The notes below the pieces were generated by a model. It made no database searches and was not told where the DNA came from. It worked only from the letters and a program-made list of their open reading frames with translations. 32,020 nt of DNA from Acidobacteriota bacterium. GTDB lineage: Bacteria > Acidobacteriota > Terriglobia > UBA7540. Numbering within the stretch: the stretch's first letter is position 1; every line of letters begins with the position of its first letter. Of this stretch, positions 1 through 6,939 are shown one piece after another. The stretch is taken from contig CADDZJ010000043.1 of assembly GCA_902812415.1 (NCBI GenBank), positions 1-32,020 of the forward strand. Reading direction: 5' to 3'. The translations under genes and the position numbers were made by a program.

Positions 1-60
1 ACCGCCGCTTTGGTGAGGTCCGTGGCTTTCAGAGTCTGGGTAAAGAGTCCGGATTCGCGC

Positions 61-127
61 TGTAGCGCCGGTGTCCTCACCGGCGGTTTTTAGGGCAAGA
101 ACCGGCGGTGAGGACACCGCCGCTACA
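61..127. repeat. REP-like long inverted repeat
   Basis: Arms at 61-88 and 100-127 are inverted copies matching at 26 of 28 positions around an 11-nt loop. Each arm contains its own smaller palindrome (CCGGTG/CACCGG in the left arm). This two-tier symmetry is typical of paired REP elements mobilised by RAYT transposases, and the remains of a RAYT-like gene lie directly beside it. It could also form a cruciform or a bidirectional RNA hairpin. The structure is seen directly; membership of the REP class is inference. Confidence 0.75.
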
Positions 128-138
128 AAATCGAACTG

Positions 139-562
139 AGACACTACCCGGGTTTTCAGATCAGCGCGCTCATCGGCTGGCAATCTCACACGATTCATGC
201 GTAATCCGCAAAGCCGATCCTGCTCTTCCCCCGATGCTCCCAAATACTCATGCACACTCGACCGTTTCCACGTATTCTTTCACCGTCCTCAATGCTCGGT
301 CGAAAAATCGACCCTGCCACAACTCGCCCGCTTCGTGTCGGCTCAGGTTGATGGCAATCGTGGAGCTGACCTTGCTGGCCTGCAAAACCCGCGAAATACT
401 CAGCGGATACGGCGAGTAAATGATGGCGTGCCAGTGGCTTGGCAAGAAGACCCAAGCAGTCAGCCCCGCACTCGAAAAGGCCGCAAATCCTTGCGGAGAG
501 AGCTTATGTCCTGAAAAAAATGAGGAAAGTCCTGGCATTATTTTGGTTGACAAAGTTGCCAA
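139..562 (-). pseudogene. Degenerate RAYT / IS200-like (Y1_Tnp) transposase remnant
   Basis: On the minus strand one open stretch (562-248) contains the HUH-type motif region VFLPSHWHAII and the family signature LWQGRFFDRALRTVKEY. It ends at a stop just where the family normally continues with a Tyr-containing EYIHLNP segment. Reading resumes in another frame with RSSVHEYLGASGEEQ and RVRLPADERADLKT, which matches the usual C-terminal tail of these proteins. The segment between the two blocks is missing, so an internal deletion with a frameshift is the simplest explanation. The N-terminus is also short: the first block opens only at a TTG. REP-associated tyrosine transposases act on single-stranded REP hairpins, and one such hairpin lies at the 3' side here. 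The product is almost certainly inactive. The exact downstream limit is unclear because the last frame stays open into the repeat. Confidence 0.7.
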
Positions 563-575
563 TTGATGGTAACAC
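547..575 (+). promoter_or_regulatory. Candidate sigma70-type promoter upstream of tssB
   Basis: A perfect TTGACA at 547-552 is followed after 17 nt by a weak -10 match (TAACAC, 570-575), about 55 nt before the tssB start. No sigma54 -24/-12 pair is evident nearby. It overlaps the 5' end of the transposase remnant on the other strand. The weak -10 keeps confidence low. Confidence 0.3.
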
Positions 576-628
576 AGTACGACATTATCAATGCTGACTC
601 ATATACCAGTCCAAAGGGGGGCCTGAAA

Positions 629-1168
629 ATGGCCAAGGAAAGTGTTCATAAGAAGCTCGAGAGGGTAAGGCCGCCGCGCGTCCACGTCACCTACGACGTC
701 GAGGTTGGCGACGCTATTGAGCAGAAAGAGTTGCCGTTTGCACTGGGGGTGATGGGAGATTTTTCGGGCCAGCCTGTTGATCCTCTCCCCCGGCTGAAAG
801 AGCGAAGATTTGTCGAAGTCACGCCGGATAATTTCGATTCGGTGCTCGAGAGCATGAAGCCCCATCTTTCATACGCAGTTGAAAATAAGCTGAGTGATGA
901 CCCTAATGCCGGTCAATTAAAGGTGGACCTTCACTTCAAGAGCATGGATGACTTTGAGCCTGATCAGGTGGCCCGGCAGGTGAAGCCGCTGCGCGAATTG
1001 CTGGAGTTGAGAACGAAGCTGAACGACCTCAAGGGTACGCTGCAAACCAACGAGAAGTTGGATGAACTGCTGCTCGAAGCGGTCAGCAACACCGAAAAGC
1101 TTGAAAAACTGAAAGGCGAAATCGGGCAAGGCAAGGAAAAGCCGCAGGAGGGAGGTTCCAATGGGTGA
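629..1168 (+). CDS. tssB: T6SS contractile sheath small subunit TssB
   Basis: TssB (VipA/ImpB, 179 residues from this start) pairs with TssC to build the cytoplasmic sheath whose contraction drives the Hcp tube and spike out of the cell. The N-terminus MAKESVHKKLERVRPPRVHVTYDVE and the following LPFALGVMGDFSG segment are hallmark sequences of the family. The C-terminal third is charged and helical, and in relatives it interlocks with TssC. I start at ATG 629 because a strong ribosome-binding site (AAAGGGGGG, 613-621) sits 7 nt upstream and the family begins here. An in-frame upstream start at 563 adds 22 residues with no family resemblance. It is the first gene of the T6SS run and overlaps tssC by 8 nt, suggesting coupled translation and balanced stoichiometry. 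In systems with TagJ, the TssB N-terminal helix is the recruitment site for TagJ/ClpV (family knowledge). Confidence 0.96.
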   Translation: MAKESVHKKLERVRPPRVHVTYDVEVGDAIEQKELPFALGVMGDFSGQPVDPLPRLKERRFVEVTPDNFDSVLESMKPHLSYAVENKLSDDPNAGQLKVDLHFKSMDDFEPDQVARQVKPLRELLELRTKLNDLKGTLQTNEKLDELLLEAVSNTEKLEKLKGEIGQGKEKPQEGGSNG

Positions 1169-2651
1169 GGCGGAAAGAGCAGCGGCCGGTTCCACGGCTG
1201 CGGAAAAGACCGTCGAGCGGGGGCTGCTCGATCAAATTGTGGAGGAAGGACGGCTGGGTACGGACGCCGCCACTCGAGAACGCGGCAAAGACCTGGTGAA
1301 GGAATTCCTGACACAAGTTCTCGAAGGCAACGTGACCGTCTCGCGCGATACGGAAGCGATGATCAACGCGCGGGTTGCGCAGATCGACCATCTGATTTCG
1401 CTGCAACTTAATGAAGTGTTGCACCATCCCTCCTTCCAGAAATTGGAAGCGAGCTGGCGCGGACTGAAATATCTGCTGGACCAGAGCGAGACGAGCTCCA
1501 TGCTCAAAATTCGCGTGCTGAACGCAAGCAAGAAAGACTTGCTGCGTGATCTGCAACGGGCGCCCGAATTTGACCAGAGCGCGCTTTTCAAGAAAGTCTA
1601 TGAAGAGGAATTCGGCGTTTTCGGCGGCGAGCCGTTTGCAGCGCTGGTGGGCGATTACGAATTCAGCAAGCATCCGGAGGATATCGAACTGCTGGAGAAG
1701 ATTTCCCAAGTCGCCGCGGCGGCGCACGCTCCATTCCTCTCTGCCGCTTCGCCTCAGCTTTTGAGCATGGATAGTTACACTCAGCTTGACCAGCCGCGCG
1801 ACATCGGCAAGATTTTTGACACCACAGAATACGCCAAGTGGCGGTCGTTCCGGCAAAGCGAAGATTCCAAGTACGTCGGTCTGACGTGCCCCCGTATTCT
1901 GATGAGGCTGCCCTACGGAGCCGAGACGAAGCCGATCGAGGCGTTTAACTACGAGGAAGGCGTGGATGGCACGGACCACTCGAAATATCTATGGGGCAAT
2001 GCCGCCTATGCGCTTGGTGCGCGGCTTACCAACGCCTTTGCGCAATTTGGCTGGTGCGCCGCCATTCGGGGAGTGGAAGGCGGCGGGCTGGTGGAGGGCC
2101 TTCCGGCCCATACTTTCCGCACGGATGAAGGCGACGTGGCGCTGAAGTGCCCAACGGAAATCGCCATTACAGACCGGCGCGAGAAGGAACTGGCCGACCA
2201 GGGCCTGATCCCGCTGGTGCATTGCAAAGGCACGGACAAGGCGGCATTTTTCAGCGTGCAGTCCGCCAACAAACCGAAACTTTATGACAGCGATGCCGCC
2301 AATGCCAATGCCCGGCTCTCGGCGCAACTGCCTTATATGATGGCCGTCTGCCGTTTTGCCCACTATCTGAAGTCGATCATGCGCGACAAGGTGGGAAGCT
2401 TCATGTCTCGCGCGGATTGCGAGAGCTTCCTGAACAAGTGGATCAACCAGTACGTGACGGTCGACGACCAGGCAAGCGCCCGCACCAAGGCGCAGTTCCC
2501 CTTGCGCGATGCGCGCGTGGATGTGGAAGAAGTGCCCGGCAAACCCGGCGTCTATCGGGCCGTGGCGTTTTTGAGGCCGCACTTCCAGCTTGATGAACTC
2601 ACGGTTTCTCTGCGGTTGGTTGCCGAATTGCCGGCGCCCGCCAAGAAGTAA
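1161..2651 (+). CDS. tssC: T6SS contractile sheath large subunit TssC
   Basis: TssC (VipB/ImpC, 496 residues, the normal family length) forms the bulk of the sheath with TssB. Recognisable segments are the N-terminal helical region with VLHHPSFQKLEASWRGLKYL (about residues 85-105), the central GDYEFSKHPEDIELL block, the LRMPYG-like LMRLPYGAET motif, and the C-terminal block with SFMSRADCESFLNKWINQYV and the YRAVAFLRPHFQLDELTVSLRLV strand. The start ATG overlaps the tssB stop (ATGGGTGA) and is preceded by AGGAGGGAGG at 1147-1156, so the start is well supported. Contraction exposes the TssB helix and ClpV then disassembles the sheath. No damage or missing block is apparent. A 273-bp spacer separates it from hcp. 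Confidence 0.97.
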   Translation: MGEAERAAAGSTAAEKTVERGLLDQIVEEGRLGTDAATRERGKDLVKEFLTQVLEGNVTVSRDTEAMINARVAQIDHLISLQLNEVLHHPSFQKLEASWRGLKYLLDQSETSSMLKIRVLNASKKDLLRDLQRAPEFDQSALFKKVYEEEFGVFGGEPFAALVGDYEFSKHPEDIELLEKISQVAAAAHAPFLSAASPQLLSMDSYTQLDQPRDIGKIFDTTEYAKWRSFRQSEDSKYVGLTCPRILMRLPYGAETKPIEAFNYEEGVDGTDHSKYLWGNAAYALGARLTNAFAQFGWCAAIRGVEGGGLVEGLPAHTFRTDEGDVALKCPTEIAITDRREKELADQGLIPLVHCKGTDKAAFFSVQSANKPKLYDSDAANANARLSAQLPYMMAVCRFAHYLKSIMRDKVGSFMSRADCESFLNKWINQYVTVDDQASARTKAQFPLRDARVDVEEVPGKPGVYRAVAFLRPHFQLDELTVSLRLVAELPAPAKK

Positions 2652-2924
2652 CCGTTCGCTCAAAAACTCGCAAGCTTTCGATAACCCGTTTGAATCAGGC
2701 ACGTATTACCGGCAACAACCTTACAGCTTGCCCAAAAAATTAGGAGGGGGCGCCATCCTGAGTGATTCCCGGAAAAGATGCCCGAGCCACGGAGCGCTGA
2801 ATCTGCGCGCCTTGGCCAGGGGTTTTTCACGCCCTGCCGGTCGGCGGGTTTTTCAGAATGGCCTCATCATTCCACTTTTTCGACAAGCTGCCTAACACTT
2901 GAATTCACAGGAGGCATACGATTC
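2652..2924 (+). other. tssC-hcp spacer, possible hcp leader
   Basis: This 273-bp stretch holds no convincing gene. Frames open here have no family resemblance and are poorly initiated. It contains one terminator-like hairpin (2833-2854) and ends with the hcp ribosome-binding site CAGGAGG (2908-2914). A gap of this size inside an otherwise tightly packed operon suggests that hcp has its own transcript or processing site, as seen in many T6SS loci. I found no clear -35/-10 pair. Confidence 0.4.
2833..2854 (+). terminator. Terminator-like hairpin with T-tract before hcp
   Basis: CCTGCCG at 2833-2839 pairs with CGGCGGG at 2842-2848 (one G-T pair, very short loop) and is followed at once by TTTTT (2849-2853). 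This is the shape of an intrinsic terminator or attenuator about 75 nt before hcp. The loop is tight, so effective folding is uncertain. Confidence 0.35.
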
Positions 2925-3410
2925 ATGGCAGTTGATTATTTCCTGAAGATAAAGGGCATTGACGGCGAAAGCCAGGCTGACAAACACAAGAACGAGATTG
3001 ACCTGCTGAGCTGGTCGTGGGGCGAATCGAACAGCGGATCCATGGCCTTTGGCGGCGGCGGCGGAAGCGGCAAGGTCTCCATGAATGACTTCTCTTTCGC
3101 GATGAGAAACAGCAAAGCGAGCCCGAAGCTGATGCTGGCCTGCGCCAACGGCGAACATATCCCCGACGCCTTGTTAACCTGCCGGAAGGCCGGAAAGGAG
3201 CAGCAGGAATACTTGAAGATCAAGTTCACCGATGTATTCATTTCCTCATTCGCGACCGGGGGCTCGGCCGGCGACGAAATTCCCATGGACTCGGTCTCGT
3301 TCAACTTTGCCAAAATTGAGTACGAATATTACGAGCAGGACGATAAAGGCAACGTCAAGCTGGCCGGCAAGGCGACGTACGACTTGAAGGCTGTCAAAGG
3401 CACCTCCTAA
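2925..3410 (+). CDS. hcp: Hcp tube protein (TssD)
   Basis: Hcp (161 residues) forms hexameric rings that stack into the inner tube of the T6SS and is exported in bulk; small effectors can ride inside the ring. The start MAVDYFLKIKGIDGES, the NEIDLLSWSWGE segment, the glycine-rich loop MAFGGGGGSGKVSMNDF and the C-terminal VSFNFAKIEYEYYEQD are classic Hcp1-family features. I start at ATG 2925 because CAGGAGG lies 10 nt upstream and the family begins with MAVD. The in-frame reading from 2778 only adds unrelated sequence. The gene stands apart from its neighbours, with a 273-bp gap before it and a 355-bp gap after it, and a large stem-loop begins right after its stop codon. This fits separate, high-level expression. 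Confidence 0.97.
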   Translation: MAVDYFLKIKGIDGESQADKHKNEIDLLSWSWGESNSGSMAFGGGGGSGKVSMNDFSFAMRNSKASPKLMLACANGEHIPDALLTCRKAGKEQQEYLKIKFTDVFISSFATGGSAGDEIPMDSVSFNFAKIEYEYYEQDDKGNVKLAGKATYDLKAVKGTS

Positions 3411-3468
3411 GGCATCGGACTCTCAGGTTCACAGAGAAAGCAAGCCTCTGTGCGGCCTGAGAGATGCC
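3411..3468 (+). other. Large stem-loop immediately after the hcp stop codon
   Basis: The structure starts on the base after the hcp TAA. Three helices stack: GGCAT (3411-3415) with ATGCC (3464-3468), CTCTCAGG (3420-3427) with CCTGAGAG (3456-3463), and CACAGAG (3430-3436) with CTCTGTG (3446-3452). Together they make about 20 base pairs with small bulges. No T-tract follows, so it is not a textbook intrinsic terminator. A 3' stabilising or processing hairpin for an abundant hcp mRNA is a reasonable inference. Confidence 0.6.
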
Positions 3469-3580
3469 GAAGGTCGGCAAGGAAAGCGGTAGGAAGTGAC
3501 GAGTGAGAAGCGAAAATCGGCCTCCCAGGATGAGGCGGTTTAAGCGCTGCATTTCATCCGTTCACTCACGTATTTTGGTT

Positions 3581-3696
3581 CCCCTCACCCGCTCCGACTC
3601 GTTGGAGCGCTCTTTTCCCGCTTGCGGGGAGAGGGTCAGAAATCATCAAAGAGAATTCACCCCTTCTCCCTTAGGGAGAGGGGCAGGGGTGAGGGG
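3581..3696. repeat. MITE/REP-like composite palindrome between hcp and tagJ
   Basis: CCCCTCACCC at 3581-3590 is repeated inverted as GGGTGAGGGG at 3687-3696. Inside lie two further hairpins: TCTTTTCCCGC/GCGGGGAGAGG around 3611-3634 and CTCCC-TTA-GGGAG at 3666-3678. A 116-bp element with terminal inverted repeats and nested hairpins, lying between genes, looks like a small non-autonomous dispersed repeat. It carries no gene of its own. The remaining sequence of this 355-bp spacer (3469-3580 and 3697-3765) shows nothing I can assign. Confidence 0.6.
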
Positions 3697-3765
3697 GGCG
3701 TCCACAAGGGCGGCGCTGATGCGCTTTCTATGCTCGTCATTTCCTATCTCCCAAAGTTGGGTCTT

Positions 3766-4485
3766 ATGACTCCCCAAGAGCTATTTCGGGCTGGCAAGCT
3801 GGATGAAGCTGTCCAGGCGTTGATCGCTGAGGTTAAGGACCATCCGGCGGATGCGAAGCGGCGCACCTTTCTGTTCGAGCTGCTTTGCTTCACGGGTGAT
3901 TTTGACCGCGCGGGAAAACACCTGGAAGTTGTGGCGCAGGGAAACGAGAAAGCGGAATTGGGTTCACTGGTTTATCGGGCGGCAATCCATGCGGAAAAAA
4001 CCCGTCAGGAAATGTTTGAGAAGAAGCAATATCGGAAGCCCGATTCTGAACCTTCTCCATCCTCGCCGGCTGGAACGCTGAACGGCAAGCCCTTTCAGAC
4101 GCTCACGGATGCTGACCCGCGTATTGGCGCGCGTCTGGAGGTTTTGGCTGCCGGAAGTTATCTCTGGATTCCGTTCGAGCACATTGCATCGGTTGAGATG
4201 CAGGCTCCGCAACGGCTTCGTGACCTGATCTGGGCGCCGGCGGTGGTTCGGACCGGCCCTTCGTTTAAAGACATTGAGCTGGGCGAAGTTCTCTTGCCCG
4301 CCCTTTCTCCCTTCTCCTGGCAGTACCCGGACGACGGCGTGCGGCTGGGGCGGGCGACTGCCTGGGTGGAAGAAGACGGTGAGGTGGTTCCAGTAGGCCA
4401 AAAAATGCTTCTCCGGGACGGAGAAGAGTTTCCCTTTCTGGAATTGCGCAAATTGGAGTTCGCGCCAGCGTCAGCGGCTCCTTGA
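3766..4485 (+). CDS. tagJ: T6SS accessory protein TagJ / ImpE
   Basis: The product (239 residues) matches the ImpE/TagJ family. The N-terminal TPR-like helices start MTPQELFRAGKLDEAVQALIAE and continue RRTFLFELLCFTGDFDRAGKHLE. The C-terminal beta-rich part includes LWIPFEHIASVEM and PQRLRDLIWAPA. TagJ is a cytoplasmic accessory that binds the TssB N-terminal helix and ClpV and tunes sheath disassembly in the T6SS subclasses that carry it. I start at ATG 3766 because the family begins MT..EL..AG..DEA. The frame is open back to 3622, but that extension runs through the palindromic repeat and is not coding-like. No good ribosome-binding site is visible before 3766, so a nearby alternative start at 3730 cannot be excluded. 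Its stop lies 5 nt before the ATG of tssA. Confidence 0.92.
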   Translation: MTPQELFRAGKLDEAVQALIAEVKDHPADAKRRTFLFELLCFTGDFDRAGKHLEVVAQGNEKAELGSLVYRAAIHAEKTRQEMFEKKQYRKPDSEPSPSSPAGTLNGKPFQTLTDADPRIGARLEVLAAGSYLWIPFEHIASVEMQAPQRLRDLIWAPAVVRTGPSFKDIELGEVLLPALSPFSWQYPDDGVRLGRATAWVEEDGEVVPVGQKMLLRDGEEFPFLELRKLEFAPASAAP

Positions 4486-4490
4486 CCGTC

Positions 4491-6371
4491 ATGCTTCTTC
4501 CTGGCAGTCTTCTCAATCCCATCCCTGGACCTAATCCGAGCGGGGAGAGTCTCCGCTATACTCCTATCTCCAAGCAAGACCCCACCTTCTTTTACGACAA
4601 AATCAAAGAGGCGCGCCGGGAAGAAGAAGAGCTTGAGCAGGGTGAATGGCAGCACGAGGTGAAGAAGGCTGATCCAGCCCTGGTGATCAAGCTCGCAACC
4701 GACGCGCTGGCCAACCGCAGCAAAGATCTCCAGATTGCCGCCTGGCTTGCCGAAGCGCTGCTTCGAAAACACCGGTTTGCCGGATTTCAGGAAGGACTCG
4801 ATCTCCTTCGGGGCCTTCTCGAAAACTTTTGGGAAACCCTCTATCCGGAATTGGAGGATGGCGATGCGGAACTGCGCGCGGCCCCGCTCGAATGGGTGGG
4901 GACGCGCCTGGGTGAGACGATTAAACGGACACCGCTGACCGATCCGAAACCTCCGCTGACGAAGACCGGTTTTAACTGGTTCGATTACAAACAATCGAGA
5001 GGGGTTCCTTCCGAGCAGGAATGCGAGGGCAATGAGGCGAAGCAGGCTGCCAGGCAGCAGGCCATCGAAGAAAAGAAGGTGACGCCGGAGGAATTCGACG
5101 AGGCGCTGGCCGGCACGAAAAAGGCTTCCTACCAGCAGGCGGCGGAAGACCTGGAGAAGACGCTCGAATCGCTCCAGGCTTTGGATGCCGTCGCCAATGA
5201 AAAATTTGGGGACGCCGCTCCTGCCTTCGGGCCCCTTCGCACCGCGCTTGAGGAAGTAAAACAGACTGTGCGGATTCTGCTCAAGAAGAAAGAAGAGCAG
5301 GAACCGAGCGCCGAGCCGGCGGAGGAAACTGCTGAGGCCGCCGAGGAGGCCCATGTCTCTACAGAAGAGACCGAGCAGGCTGAGGTTGCGGAAGCGCCCC
5401 GCCGCACGGCGCGAAAAATCGTTCCTGAAGAACCCGTTGATCATGATGACGCTGTCCGTCGGGTGATCGCCATAGCCCGATATTTACGTCAGCAGGAGCC
5501 TTATAGCCCTGTTCCTTACCTCATGCTGCGCGGCCTGCGCTGGGGTGAATTGCGGGCTGCCGGCTCTGAAATCGATGTAACGTTGCTTGAAGCGCCGCCC
5601 ACGGAAATCCGGCAACAGATCAAGCGCGCCTCCCTTGAAGGCCAGTGGCAGGAAGTGCTGGAAACAGCAGAGACGGCGATGGGGATGCCCTGCGGCAGGG
5701 GCTGGCTGGATTTGCACCGTTACGTTGCAAGGGCCTGCGCTGAACTCGGCAGCTATTACGATCCAATCGCAGTGTCGACGCAATCGGCGCTGAAGGCGCT
5801 GCTTCTGGATTATCCCCAGCTTCCGGAACTGACGCTGATGGATGATACTCCCACCGCGAATGCGGAGACGCAGGCATGGCTGCGGGAAGCTATCATCCCT
5901 CTTCCCCCGCCGCCCGCGCCCCCACCGGAAGCTCCGCAGATCATCGCGCCAGTCATTGAAATGCGCGAAGAGCGCCTTGAGGAAACAACCGAGCAGGGGC
6001 CGCCGGATGCTTATGAACTGGCCACAGAGGCGGCGCGAAGTGGGCGGACGCAGGAAGCGATTGCTATTCTATCCGCGGCCATGACCCAGGAACGTTCCGG
6101 GCGCGGGCGATTCCAGCGCAAAATTCAACTGGCCGGAATTTGCATGGCCACGGGCAATGAATCCATTGCGCAGCCCATTCTGGAAGAACTGGCGAACGAA
6201 ATTGAACGCCGCAAGCTGGAAGAGTGGGAAGCTTCGGAAAACATCGCGCAGCCGCTGGCGCTGCTTTTCCGCTGCCTGGTGAAGCTGCGGCGCGACGACG
6301 CGGAGAAACAGAAGGTTTATGATCGCATTTGTCGTCTCGATCCGGCCCAGGCATTGGAATGTCTGAAATAG
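4491..6371 (+). CDS. tssA: T6SS baseplate/cap protein TssA
   Basis: TssA (626 residues from ATG 4491) primes baseplate assembly and caps the growing sheath-tube. The N-terminal ImpA_N domain is clear: LLNPIPGPNPSGESLRY, then FYDKIKEARREEEELEQG and the helical block FWETLYPELEDGDAELRAAPLEW (about residues 5-140). Next come a charged coiled-coil-like stretch (about 165-290, very rich in Glu, Ala and Lys), a middle helical domain with PYSVP-like YSPVPYLMLRGLRWGEL, a proline-rich linker (PLPPPPAPPPEAP, near 475-490), and a helical VasJ-like C-terminus ending LDPAQALECLK. A TTG at 4482 overlaps the tagJ stop (TTGA) and would add 3 residues; ATG is preferred. The protein is at the long end of the family, which matches the long-TssA subclass with an extended C-terminal oligomerisation domain (inference). 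Confidence 0.92.
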   Translation: MLLPGSLLNPIPGPNPSGESLRYTPISKQDPTFFYDKIKEARREEEELEQGEWQHEVKKADPALVIKLATDALANRSKDLQIAAWLAEALLRKHRFAGFQEGLDLLRGLLENFWETLYPELEDGDAELRAAPLEWVGTRLGETIKRTPLTDPKPPLTKTGFNWFDYKQSRGVPSEQECEGNEAKQAARQQAIEEKKVTPEEFDEALAGTKKASYQQAAEDLEKTLESLQALDAVANEKFGDAAPAFGPLRTALEEVKQTVRILLKKKEEQEPSAEPAEETAEAAEEAHVSTEETEQAEVAEAPRRTARKIVPEEPVDHDDAVRRVIAIARYLRQQEPYSPVPYLMLRGLRWGELRAAGSEIDVTLLEAPPTEIRQQIKRASLEGQWQEVLETAETAMGMPCGRGWLDLHRYVARACAELGSYYDPIAVSTQSALKALLLDYPQLPELTLMDDTPTANAETQAWLREAIIPLPPPPAPPPEAPQIIAPVIEMREERLEETTEQGPPDAYELATEAARSGRTQEAIAILSAAMTQERSGRGRFQRKIQLAGICMATGNESIAQPILEELANEIERRKLEEWEASENIAQPLALLFRCLVKLRRDDAEKQKVYDRICRLDPAQALECLK

Positions 6372-6444
6372 GAGAACAGGTCAGGAAGCTGGCCATCGGG
6401 AGCAGCTCCTCCTTAATGATTTTTGAGGGCTCTTTGAGTTTGCG

Positions 6445-6939
6445 ATGCCCAGGCGAGAAATTGAAAGCGCGGTTCAACTCTCCGTGCTCGATCGGCTGAT
6501 CGACGAAGAACCCCAGCGCCGCGCGGAAGCGCCTCTCACGCGTCCTCAGTCGCTGCGGGCGCTCAAGGCTTCTTTGCGCCGGGACCTTGAGTGGCTTCTG
6601 AATACGCGCCAGCCGCTGGATGCGGCGGAGTATACGTCCAAGGACCTGCAAGGATCGGTTTACGATTACGGGCTGCCGGATATTACCTCGCTTTCGTTGC
6701 GCTCCGCGAAAGACCAGGGCCGCCTGCTGAGAACCATCGAATCGACCATTGCTCTGTTCGAGCCAAGGCTTCAGGGGGTGCGCGTGAGCCTGCAATCGAT
6801 GGGGGATAACACGCGGAGTCTTCACTTCCTCATCGAAGGCATGCTTCGCATCGATCCGGCGCCGGAGCCCATCTATTTCGACACAGTTCTTGAGACCAGC
6901 ACCGGAGAGTACGAAGTGAAAGGGGAAGGCAGTGCGTGA
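6445..6939 (+). CDS. tssE: T6SS baseplate wedge protein TssE (gp25-like)
   Basis: TssE (164 residues) is the homologue of phage T4 gp25, a small baseplate wedge subunit that starts sheath polymerisation. Supporting segments are SVLDRLIDEEP at the N-terminus, the LRRDLEWLLNTRQ helix, the conserved VYDYGLPD motif (about residues 71-78), and TIALFEPRLQGVRVSL, which contains the E..L.GV.V core of gp25-like proteins. The start is ATG 6445, 73 bp after tssA. The gene overlaps tssF by 8 nt, the same arrangement as tssB/tssC, consistent with coupled translation. No oddities are seen. Confidence 0.93.
   Translation: MPRREIESAVQLSVLDRLIDEEPQRRAEAPLTRPQSLRALKASLRRDLEWLLNTRQPLDAAEYTSKDLQGSVYDYGLPDITSLSLRSAKDQGRLLRTIESTIALFEPRLQGVRVSLQSMGDNTRSLHFLIEGMLRIDPAPEPIYFDTVLETSTGEYEVKGEGSA

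Noticed and set aside
1083-1979. Long open frame antisense to tssB/tssC
   Set aside because: It mirrors strongly conserved tssC coding sequence and has no recognisable domain; high GC keeps the antisense frame open.
2778-2924. N-terminal extension of Hcp
   Set aside because: It lacks any Hcp similarity and crosses a terminator-like hairpin, and a good ribosome-binding site serves ATG 2925.
3622-3765. N-terminal extension of TagJ
   Set aside because: The extension is translated palindromic repeat sequence and the family starts at the 3766 ATG.
4158-5444. 428-codon antisense frame across tagJ/tssA
   Set aside because: Composition is the Arg/Phe/Leu-rich pattern of a shadow frame over a GC-rich gene, while the plus strand encodes clear TagJ and TssA.
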